Assembly (NCBI GenBank): GCA_013306675.1
Contig: JABLUY010000149.1
Span: 1 to 64,000, forward strand
Source: Thraustochytrium sp. TN22
Taxonomy: Eukaryota; Sar; Bigyra; Thraustochytrida; Thraustochytriidae
Direction: 5' to 3'
Length of the DNA stretch: 64,000 nt
The translations under genes were made by a program, and so were the position numbers. Shown piece by piece: positions 48,101 through 55,572 of this stretch; positions within the stretch are counted from its first letter, which is position 1; the number at the start of each line of letters is the position of its first letter. Below the pieces are notes generated by a model. It saw nothing but the letters and a program-made list of their open reading frames with translations, did not search any database and was not told where the DNA came from.

Positions 48101-49314
48101 TTCAAAAGGGTGGGCGCGTCGCATATCACGGGCCCGTCGCAGACATGCTGCCGTACTTTGCGCGCTTCGCGGACGCCTCCACGCCGCCAGCGCCCACAGG
48201 CACCTTTGCGAACGCGAGCGTGTACGCGCTGGAGCTGCTGCAGCGCGCCGAGGAAGCTGGGACCGACGAGGACCCGGAGCTGTCCTGGGCGGCGCGATAC
48301 GCAGCTTCGCCGGAGCGCGAGCGCGTGCTGGCGCAGATCGCGGAGGATGCGGCGGCCGCGCACCCGGACCTGCACGTCAAGCCCGCGGCCACCGCGCTCA
48401 CCGCGCTGCGCGCGGTCTGCGCGCGCTGGCGCCAGGCGCTCTGGCGCGCGCCGGAGATCGCCATCTTGCGCAGCGTCCTCGTCTTCGTCGCCATGTTCTT
48501 CTTCGCGCTCGCGCTTTTCCGCATGGAGACCTTTGAGACCGTTGCCGAAGTCCAGTCCTACACGGCCCTCGCGGCCTTTGGCGTGCTCATGACGGGCTAT
48601 CTGATCAGCCTCTTTAGCCTGGACCTCATGTTTCGCACCAAGGGCGTCTTTCTGCGCGAGCGTTCCGTGCGCGAGTACTCCGTCTTCTCCTACGTGGTTG
48701 GCTCGGCGCTCGCGGAGCTGCCCCACGTGGTCCTAAACTCCTTCGTCTGCGCTGTGCCCTTTTACTTTATCATCGGCGTCCGCACCGACGCCGAGGGCTA
48801 TCTTCCCCTCGTCGTCATTCTGCTGTGCTTCTACGTCGAGTGCGTCGCGCTCGCGCACTTCCTCGCGGCCGCGGTGCCCAACCTCAACCTCGCGCTCACC
48901 CTGCAGATGAGCATCGTCGCCATCCTCGCGCTCTTTGGCGGCTTCATGACCAGCGAGACCAACACGCCCGACGCGCTCGCCTGGATCTACAAGGCTGTCC
49001 CCCTCTCCTACTCCTTCTCCGCGCTCTTGCGTTCGCAGCTCTACTGCGACTGCTCCTCCGACTTGCTCACGCCCACGTGCAACGGTGGCTACTCCTGCGC
49101 CGCTGTCTGCGACCTCTCGCTGCCCGGCTGCGATGTTTTCTCGCTGCCCACCGAGGCCGGCCTGGTGTACACCAATGTCTGGGGCTATCTTCAGACCAAC
49201 TTCGACGTCCACGAGGACCAGCCCTGGTATCTTAACGCGCTCGTTCCGCTCGCCTTTGCGTTCGCCACCAAGCTCGCCGAGTTCGCCATCCTGCACCTCA
49301 AGACGCGCGAGTGA
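45181..49314 (+). CDS. Full-size PDR/ABCG transporter, array copy 6
   Basis: This 1,377-residue sister of copy 5 has Walker A motifs from 139 and 792. The first 54 residues are Gly/Ala-rich and unlike copy 5. Residues 55-451 are nearly identical to copy 5, after which divergence in TMD1 rises at once, so the two halves have different histories. Near NBD2 it carries VTMGAVKRVC where the other six copies have VTMRAVKRVC. In TMD2 the usual FRNTT reads FRMET. The end of the protein has an extra residue or two (DVHEDQPWYLN). All ATP-binding motifs are intact and it should be functional. Confidence 0.95.
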   Translation: MPKLPQDGSSSAPPEQSLSELGASVHPFAAADGKAALGGKGAGLGGNGDRLSTPSVVVHAPSCVLAPFRGESRWPVDVRFENVRFTSRVSKRDTHIHTVATALRDFAAKQCSFFDYETHIVLEDISGTLRAGTSTLLIGAPGSGKSSLLKLLAGRLQPERGAKLAGAVTFNDTPQENLHMSRVAAYVSQLDEHLPLQTVRQVFDFARNTIGSAQQFTRRGAKACDDLDEARRALDPATEDLLAALGLEGAKNTIIGNAIFRGVSGGERKRTTLGEMLFGRHPVLMLDEVSTGLDSVTTLEIARQLTESARQMQSTLLVSLLQPGPEVIECFDDLMLLSEGHILYHGPVSGVEEYFASLGFERGAGRGLGDFLADLTTPRRLRYLTPGHARLTTGELAARHRNAPATSTSTKNEAVPAPAFYTRRGSPQVLDAWSDFRVVMRQQLSVWRGKAILQASLLFRSFILAMLTGGLFYDAPLAPRNATDIAWAGIRFMAMFVMLFIIVSTSYEWHPFWLEERPVIYKQIDAGFMRPSTFVFASFCTLLLNIVPDVLVTTGVIFPMIRFVDLGAPDAAQVFLLFFAITLVSSVAAFVTARAINYAVPSVGLAMVGHAFVLGGVFAFFSGVFIPEKTLPAWLVWIMWISPLSYAVRALAIAVFDSDSFGTRGVLALEAFQMRSGREWIPIAFAYMLAFTALMLLVQWLLLVYVRFGATSGRRDGSSGDGDLEAEEKELDEAAGSNGTAIDKLANSIPCPRVDFAFRDIYFDVKVQGRPKRLLHGITGTARAGRMCAIIGATGAGKTTLLNQLALRQRGAGTRTGDLLLNGEVVTDKTTYRRLLSFCEQEDLHCAYLTVREAVLFSARLRLPRDQSPADIEAFADAVMEVLALQDLGEHRIGVRGRGGLSVGQFKRLTVAVELAANPAILFLDEPTSGLDATAAEVTMGAVKRVCSAGRTVLCTIHQPSAEVFALFDDILLLQKGGRVAYHGPVADMLPYFARFADASTPPAPTGTFANASVYALELLQRAEEAGTDEDPELSWAARYAASPERERVLAQIAEDAAAAHPDLHVKPAATALTALRAVCARWRQALWRAPEIAILRSVLVFVAMFFFALALFRMETFETVAEVQSYTALAAFGVLMTGYLISLFSLDLMFRTKGVFLRERSVREYSVFSYVVGSALAELPHVVLNSFVCAVPFYFIIGVRTDAEGYLPLVVILLCFYVECVALAHFLAAAVPNLNLALTLQMSIVAILALFGGFMTSETNTPDALAWIYKAVPLSYSFSALLRSQLYCDCSSDLLTPTCNGGYSCAAVCDLSLPGCDVFSLPTEAGLVYTNVWGYLQTNFDVHEDQPWYLNALVPLAFAFATKLAEFAILHLKTRE
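45343..46532. repeat. 1.19-kb near-identical block, member B
   Basis: This is the partner of 40639-41828, lying 4.7 kb downstream in the same orientation inside transporter copy 6. Confidence 0.88.
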
Positions 49315-49415
49315 TTGTGAACTTCAAGGTCACTTCAAGACAAACGACAGCACCGGGAGCGCCTCCACCCGCCACAGACGGAGGGACGAGCCAGCTTGCC
49401 ACGAAGAACTTGAGT

Positions 49416-49650
49416 GAAACAGAAATCAAAGTCCACGTCTGCTGACTGTGAGTCTGAAATCCGAATGCCTCAACATGAAGGAAGGAAGCGAGGCCGGCCC
49501 GGACGGCCCGGCGCGCGTGGCCACCAACGCACGCACGATTCTTGGGAGAAACAGAATTCAAAGTCCAAGCCCGAGTCTGCCGAGGCTGAAATCCGAACAA
49601 ACAAGAACAGAAGCGAGGCCGGCGCGCTTAGCCCACCAACGCAGGCACGT
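49416..49650. repeat. Imperfect tandem duplication, about 132-base unit
   Basis: Copies start at 49416 and 49548. They share GAAACAGAA-TCAAAGTCCA, then GAGTCTG, CTGAAATCCGAA, AAGCGAGGCCGGC and CCACCAACGCA in the same order, with small insertions or losses. Confidence 0.85.
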
Positions 49651-49881
49651 GGTCGCTTGCCAACGCACTGACGTTCTCCCGGTCTTGCACCGCCTGGCCG
49701 TTGTCGGTTGGTCCTTTGGTGCGCCGCCACAACTTACGGCGCGCTACAGCCCACAGACCCGCCTCGAACCAAAATGCACTGCACGCCAAGCTCGCCACCA
49801 CGCGCAAAAGATCGGTGCAAGCGCCGTCCTGGATCTTCTTCCCGGGACACGACCTAGAACTCGACCTCCGAGTGGAAACGC

Positions 49882-50159
49882 CAAGCCCGCGTTGCTGCAA
49901 GCGCTGTGGTCGGTCGCGCAGTGCTCCGCTTGCTCATGCTGCCAACCTAGCTCTAGCACAGGCATCCAGCCCGCGTCAACCCGGACGCACCACTGGCAGC
50001 GTTTCCACTCGCCGGCCCTCCAAGGCTCCAAGCCCGCGTTGCTGCAAGCAGCACTGTGGTCGGTCGCACAGTGTCCGCTTGCTCAACTTGCTGGCAACTT
50101 TCCTCTAACGTTAGCGGGGGGACCCAGCCTGCGTCAACCCGGACGCACCACTGCAGCCC
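49882..50159. repeat. Imperfect direct repeat, about 120-130-base unit
   Basis: Copies start at 49882 and 50029. Both begin CAAGCCCGCGTTGCTGCAAG, continue CTGTGGTCGGTCGC, and end GCGTCAACCCGGACGCACCA, with divergent centres. Confidence 0.88.
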
Positions 50160-50219
50160 GGCCAGTGGCAGCCTGGTGAGGGGAGCGGGTGAGCGGAGAA
50201 GAGAGACGAGCGCGCTCCA

Positions 50220-50285
50220 AGCCCGAGTCCGAGTCCGAGTCCGAGCTCGAGTCCGACTCCGAGCTGGAGCTCCGAGTCGGTCAGT
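50220..50285. repeat. GAGTCC/GAGCTC hexamer array
   Basis: Repeated GAGTCC, GAGCTC and GACTCC hexamers lie 380-440 bases upstream of the start of transporter copy 7. Confidence 0.85.
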
Positions 50286-50661
50286 TGGACCGAGCCTGAC
50301 GGCCGTCCGAGTCGGCCGAGCCCACGCGCTGCCCGGTGCCGCGCTGCACGGTGAATGACGTGACAAGACCGGCGGCGCCAGACGGCTTGGACCGCCGCCC
50401 CGGCCCGCCTTAGTTCTTCGAGTTCTGGGCCCGAGTGGGGTCCTCGCGGCAGTCACTCGGAGGCTGGCCAGCCGGGCCTGCCAGTGCCTGCGCTAAGGCA
50501 CAGCGCGGTACAGCACCGGCCGACGCAAAGTAGCTGGCGCGCCGCGCCCGCAAATCCGCCAGCAAATCGTGAAGCGACCACTCGCGGCTGTGCCAGCTTG
50601 AGCTGGTCTGCTGTGCCAAGAAGAGCCTCTCGCTAGGCTAGCCCGGCCCGCAGGAGAGGAG

Positions 50662-53600
50662 ATGATTGAGGCTGCGATCAACGACAGGGAGGGGAATGCG
50701 ACGCTGAGCAAGGAGACGCAGCTGCCGAGCGTGGTGGTAGAGCTGCCGAGCTGCGTGCTGACGCCGTTTCAGGGCGAGCCGCGCTGGCCCGTGACCGTGC
50801 GCTTCGAGAACGTGCGCTTCACCACCAAGACGTCCAAGCGAGACACGCAAATTCATACCGTCGCAACGGCGCTGCACGATGTCGTCGCACAGTGTTCGCC
50901 CGACAGGTACACGGAGCAGGTGGTGCTGCATGGGGTCTCCGGCACGCTGCGCGCCGGCACGAGCACGCTGCTCATCGGCGCGCCCGGCAGCGGCAAGTCG
51001 AGCCTGCTCAAGCTGCTGGCCGGCCGCCTTCGGCCGGCCCGAGGCGCCAGTCTGACGGGCGCCGTCACCTTCAACGAGACGCCCCAGAGCGAGCTGCACA
51101 TGACGCGCGTCGCGTCCTACGTGAGCCAGCTCGACGAGCACCTGCCGCTGCAGACCGTGGGCCAGGTCTTCAACTTTGCGCACGCCACGACCGGCAACGC
51201 GCAGCAGTTCACGCGCCGCGGCGCCAAGGCCTGCGCGGACCCGGATGAGGCGCGCCGCGCACTGGAGCCCGCCACTGCCGACCTCCTCGCCACGCTCGGC
51301 CTGGACAAGGCCAAGGACACCATCCTGGGCAACGAGATCTTCCGCGGCGTCTCGGGCGGGGAGCGCAAGCGCACCACGCTGGGCGAGATGCTCTTCGGCC
51401 GCCATCCGGTGCTCATGCTCGACGAGATCAGCTCCGGCCTCGACAGCGTCACGACGCTGGACATCGCGCGGCAGCTGGCCGAGTCGGGGCGCCAGATGCA
51501 GTCGACGCTGCTGGTCTCGCTGCTGCAGCCGGGCCCCGAGACCATCGAGTGTTTTGACAATCTCATGCTGCTCAGCGAGGGCCACATCATCTACCATGGC
51601 CCAGTGAACGGGGTGGAGGCGCACTTCGCGGCGCTCGGATACGTGCGCGGCTCCGGTCGCGGCCTCGGTGACTTCCTCGCGGATCTCACCACGCCCAGGC
51701 GCTCCCGCTACCTGGTGCCGGGGCAAGGGCGCCGCCTCACAACCGCCGACCTTGCCGGCAGCGCCAAGCGCCCCAGCGCCCAGGACGACGGCCCTCACGC
51801 AGGCTGCGACGACGCCTGCTCGGGCAAGAGCTCCGCGGGGCTGGCGCCCGTGCCGGAATTCTACGCGCGGCGCGGCGCGCCGCAGGTGCTGGACGTGTGG
51901 AGCGATTTCTGCGCCGTAATGCGCCAGCAGGTCTCCGTGTGGTGGGGCAAGCGCATCCTGCAGGGCTTCTTGCTGGTGCGATCCACCATCATGGCCACCC
52001 TGGTGGGCGGCCTCTTCTTCGACGCGCCCGTCACGCCGCGGAGCCCGACCGACGTTGGCTGGGCCACGACCCGCTTCCTGGCGATCTTCCTCATGTGCTT
52101 CGTTCTCGGCACCACCTCCTACGAGTGGCTGCCGTTTTGGGTCGAGGAGCGCGCCGTCGTGTACAAGCAGGTCGACGCAGGCTTCATGCGCCCCGCAACC
52201 TTCCTCCTCGCCAGCTACTGTACGCTCCTGCTCAACATCATTCCCGAAGTGCTCATCTCCACAGGCATCATCTTCGCCATGGTGGGCTTCGTTGACGCCG
52301 ACGCCCCCGACGCCGGCCAGGTTTACGTTCTCTTCTTCCTCATCATGCTGGCCGCCAACATCGCCGTCTTCAGCGCTTCCAAGACGTTCACCTTTGCCTT
52401 GCCCACGCTTGGCCTCGCCATGGTCGCCCATGCCTTCGTCCTCGCAGGTGGCTTCGGCTTCTTCTGCGGCGCCGTGGTGCCGGCGGAGACGATCCCGCCC
52501 TGGCTCATCTGGATCTTCTGGATCTCCCCGACAGGCTACGCGGTGCATGGCATGTCCGTCGCCATCTTCGACAGCGACACCTTTGGCGAACGCGGCCAGC
52601 TCGCGCTCGAGGCCTTTGAGATGCGCCCGGAGCGCATGTGGATCTACATTGGCATCGCCTACAACCTCGGCTTCAGCGTCTTGATGCTCCTTCTCCAGTG
52701 GCTCTGCCTGAGCTACGTGCGCTACGGTACCACGAGCGGCCGTCGCGACGGCGGCTGGGAGGAACAGGAGGAGGAGCTCGCCGAAGAGGCCGAGGCCGGC
52801 ACCAATGGCTCGGCCATCGACAAGCTCGCCCACAGCATCCCGTGCCCGCGCGTCGACTTTGCCTTTCGCGACATTTGCTACGACGTCAAGGTCAAGGGCA
52901 AGTCCAAGCGCCTGCTGCACCACGTCACTGGAACGGTGCGCGCCGGCCGCATGTGCGCGATCATCGGCGCCACGGGCGCCGGCAAGACCACGTTGCTGAA
53001 CCAGCTCGCGCTTCGCCAGCGTGGCTCCGGCACGCGCACGGGCGACATCCTGCTCAACGGCGAGACGCTCTCCAGCCAGCGCACCTACCGCCGTCTGCTC
53101 AGCTTCTGCGAGCAGGAGGACCTGCACTGCTCCTACCTGACGGTGCGCGAGGCTGTGCTCTTCTCGGCGCGCCTGCGCCTGCCCCGCGACCAGAGCCCGG
53201 ACGCCGTCGAGGCCTTCACAGACGCCGTGCTCGAGGTCCTGGCGCTCAAGGACATCGCCAACCACCGCATCGGCGTCCGCGGCCGCAGCGGCCTCTCCGT
53301 GGGCCAGTTCAAGCGCCTCACCGTCGCGGTCGAGCTCGCCGCCAACCCGGCCATTCTCTTTTTGGACGAGCCGACCTCCGGCCTCGATGCCACGGCCGCC
53401 GAGGTCACCATGCGCGCCGTCAAGCGCGTCTGCAGCGCCGGCCGCACCGTGCTGTGCACCATCCACCAGCCGAGCGCCGAGGTCTTTGCACTCTTTGACG
53501 ACATTTTGCTCATGCAAAAGGGCGGCCGCGTCGCGTACCATGGGCCCGTGGCGGATATGCTGCCGTTCTTTGCGCAGTACGCGGACGCCACGACGCCGCC

Positions 53601-54729
53601 GCCGCCCGAGGGCATCTACGCCAACGTGAGCGTCTACGCGCTGGAGCTGCTGCAGCGCGCCGAGGAGCCCGCCAGGACCAGCGAAGGCGACGAGGGGTCC
53701 TGGGCCGCGCGCTTCGCCAGCTCGCCGGAGCGCCAGCGCATCGACGCGCAGATCGCGGCGGATGCTGCAGGCCAGCGCCCGGAGCTCAGGGCCGCGCCCT
53801 CGGCGACCGCGCTCGCGGCGCTGCTCGCGGTCTGCGCGCGCTGGTTCAAGGCGCTTTGGCGCGCGCCAGACATCTCGCTCCTGCGCACCTTGCTCGTCAT
53901 GAGCTCCATGCTTCTCTTTGCCCTCACGCTCGCCGGCACCGACAGCCTCGACTCCGTCGCCGAGGTGCAGTCCTACTGTGGCGTGGTCGCCTTCGCCGTC
54001 ATTATGGCCGGCTACCTTGTCAGCCTCTTCAGCATGGACCTCGGATTCCGCACCAAGCGCGTCTTTCTGCGCGAGCGCTCCGTGCGGCAGTACTCCACGC
54101 TCTCGTTCGTGGTCGGCTCCGCGGTCGCAGAGCTGCCCTACCTCGTGCTCGACGCTTTCCTCGCCGCCTTGCTCTTCTACTTCACCGTCGGCCTGCGCAC
54201 CGACGCCGAGGGCTACCTGGCGCTCGTCCTCGCCCTTTTCTGCTTCCTCGCCGCCTGCATCTCGCTCGGACACCTCCTCGTGGCCGCCTTGCCCAACATC
54301 ACCGTCGCGCTCACGGCGCAGATCGGTGTCATTGCGATGTTCGCGCTCTTTGGCGGCTTTCTCAACAGCCCGGACAACACGCCCGATGCCCTCTCCTGGG
54401 TCTTTGAAGCCATTCCCTTCCATTACGCCCTACGCTCCGCTTTTCGCTCGCAGCTCTACTGCAACTGCGTCTCAGACCTCCGCACGCCCACCTGCAACGG
54501 CGGCCTTCGCTGCGACGACGTCTGTGATCTCTCCCTGCCCGGCTGCAACGTCGTGCCCATTCCGGTCGAAGGCGGTATTGTCCTCACCACCGTCTGGGGC
54601 TACATGCAGACCAACTTCGCCGTGCCCGATCGCGACTACCACATTGACGCCCTTCTCATGCTCCTCTTTGCACTCGGCAACAAGATCTGCGAGTTCGCCC
54701 TCCTTCAGCTTCAGACCCGAACGCCATGA
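50662..54729 (+). CDS. Full-size PDR/ABCG transporter, array copy 7
   Basis: This last copy is 1,355 residues with Walker A motifs from 106 and 769. It groups with copies 5 and 6 (YVSQLDEH, VVxxPSCVL at the N-terminus, LYCNC loop). Features of its own are DEISSGLDS after Walker B of NBD1 (others DExSTGLDS), FDNLMLLSEG where the rest have FDDLML, a Cys-containing linker before TMD1 (GCDDACSGKSS), TMD2 beginning LAGTDSLDSV in place of the conserved FRNTT block, and RRLGF-type changes such as LGFRTKRVFLRE for LMFRTKGVFLRE. The start ATG lies directly after a purine-rich GGAGAGGAG stretch. All catalytic motifs are intact. Confidence 0.95.
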   Translation: MIEAAINDREGNATLSKETQLPSVVVELPSCVLTPFQGEPRWPVTVRFENVRFTTKTSKRDTQIHTVATALHDVVAQCSPDRYTEQVVLHGVSGTLRAGTSTLLIGAPGSGKSSLLKLLAGRLRPARGASLTGAVTFNETPQSELHMTRVASYVSQLDEHLPLQTVGQVFNFAHATTGNAQQFTRRGAKACADPDEARRALEPATADLLATLGLDKAKDTILGNEIFRGVSGGERKRTTLGEMLFGRHPVLMLDEISSGLDSVTTLDIARQLAESGRQMQSTLLVSLLQPGPETIECFDNLMLLSEGHIIYHGPVNGVEAHFAALGYVRGSGRGLGDFLADLTTPRRSRYLVPGQGRRLTTADLAGSAKRPSAQDDGPHAGCDDACSGKSSAGLAPVPEFYARRGAPQVLDVWSDFCAVMRQQVSVWWGKRILQGFLLVRSTIMATLVGGLFFDAPVTPRSPTDVGWATTRFLAIFLMCFVLGTTSYEWLPFWVEERAVVYKQVDAGFMRPATFLLASYCTLLLNIIPEVLISTGIIFAMVGFVDADAPDAGQVYVLFFLIMLAANIAVFSASKTFTFALPTLGLAMVAHAFVLAGGFGFFCGAVVPAETIPPWLIWIFWISPTGYAVHGMSVAIFDSDTFGERGQLALEAFEMRPERMWIYIGIAYNLGFSVLMLLLQWLCLSYVRYGTTSGRRDGGWEEQEEELAEEAEAGTNGSAIDKLAHSIPCPRVDFAFRDICYDVKVKGKSKRLLHHVTGTVRAGRMCAIIGATGAGKTTLLNQLALRQRGSGTRTGDILLNGETLSSQRTYRRLLSFCEQEDLHCSYLTVREAVLFSARLRLPRDQSPDAVEAFTDAVLEVLALKDIANHRIGVRGRSGLSVGQFKRLTVAVELAANPAILFLDEPTSGLDATAAEVTMRAVKRVCSAGRTVLCTIHQPSAEVFALFDDILLMQKGGRVAYHGPVADMLPFFAQYADATTPPPPEGIYANVSVYALELLQRAEEPARTSEGDEGSWAARFASSPERQRIDAQIAADAAGQRPELRAAPSATALAALLAVCARWFKALWRAPDISLLRTLLVMSSMLLFALTLAGTDSLDSVAEVQSYCGVVAFAVIMAGYLVSLFSMDLGFRTKRVFLRERSVRQYSTLSFVVGSAVAELPYLVLDAFLAALLFYFTVGLRTDAEGYLALVLALFCFLAACISLGHLLVAALPNITVALTAQIGVIAMFALFGGFLNSPDNTPDALSWVFEAIPFHYALRSAFRSQLYCNCVSDLRTPTCNGGLRCDDVCDLSLPGCNVVPIPVEGGIVLTTVWGYMQTNFAVPDRDYHIDALLMLLFALGNKICEFALLQLQTRTP

Positions 54730-55572
54730 AAAGATGTTTCCAAGTTGCGGCCGTCAACAAGCTGCTCAAGCTCTTACGCTCAAGCTCTTTCTGGGTGTCC
54801 TTGATGCCATTCAATGGTGATGTTGGGCGGGCACCATGGTAGTAGGGTACCTGGTAGCCCCAAGAAGACGCCCCCACGCCGTGAGCGTGCTGACCTTGCA
54901 TCTCAGATGCCTCACCCGTCTTCAAGAGACCATCACAACTTGTACCTCACAAGCATCCCAGGCCAGTACACGACGCGCAGCTTCCGCACGTCCTGCATCC
55001 TTTCGCACAAGCCCAAGCTCGCGCCGTCGTCCACATCAGAGCACCAGTCCAGTCCGCAGCTCGAGCTCGCGCGCCGCCCGCGAGCTCCCTCGCGTGCCCG
55101 CTGCCTCCGTGCCCGCCCGCGCGCGAGGCCCGGCCCTCCGCGCCCGCCTCGCCTCGCCTCGCCTCGCCTCGCCTCGTCCCACCACGTGCTGGCCCAGCGC
55201 CGCCCGCATCGCCATCACCATCGCCGCCGGCGCGCCCGGCGCGCGCGGGCCGCGGCCGGGCGGGCGGCGGCCGCCCGCCCGCTCCCGCGCGCGCCCGCGC
55301 GCGCGCGCTCCCGGTCTGGCGCGGCGCGGCGCGGCTGCGTGACGAGCCGCCATGGCGCGGGTTCGCAGGCTTCGCTCCCTTCTTCGTCGGAGAAGGAGAA
55401 GGAGGACGAGGAGCGCGCGGCAGACCCAGAACGCGCAGGCGAGCGCGGCGCGGCGCGGCGCGGCGCCGAGCAGGGCAGAGCAGAGCAGCGGACGCACGCA
55501 CGCCTCCCCGCGGCAGGCCCCGCCCCGGTCCCCACGAGCGCAGCCGGCGGCGCGGCGCGCGCGCGCGCGAGC
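54730..55572. other. Spacer between transporter copy 7 and MINDY3
   Basis: No gene is supported. The frame of MINDY3 remains open upstream to 54814, but that part is arginine-rich low-complexity translation with no family resemblance. A GCCTC pentamer run lies at 55145-55177. Confidence 0.5.
55145..55177. repeat. GCCTC pentanucleotide microsatellite
   Basis: Six to seven tandem copies of GCCTC lie about 400 bases upstream of the MINDY3 ATG. Confidence 0.85.

Larger units (their letters stand above)
49315..50661. other. Spacer between transporter copies 6 and 7
   Basis: There is no gene in 1.35 kb. Much of it is made of two sets of old tandem duplications (49416-49650 and 49882-50159) followed by an array of GAGTCC hexamers (50220-50285). 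Confidence 0.5.

Noticed and set aside
19709-54729. Possible co-transcribed operon of the seven transporters
   Set aside because: Spacers of 0.5-1.5 kb with AT-richer 3' parts and no splice-leader signal fit separate eukaryotic transcription units.
54814-55572. N-terminal extension of MINDY3 by 253 codons
   Set aside because: The extension is Arg/Ala/Pro-rich low complexity, and the family alignment starts exactly at the ATG at 55573.
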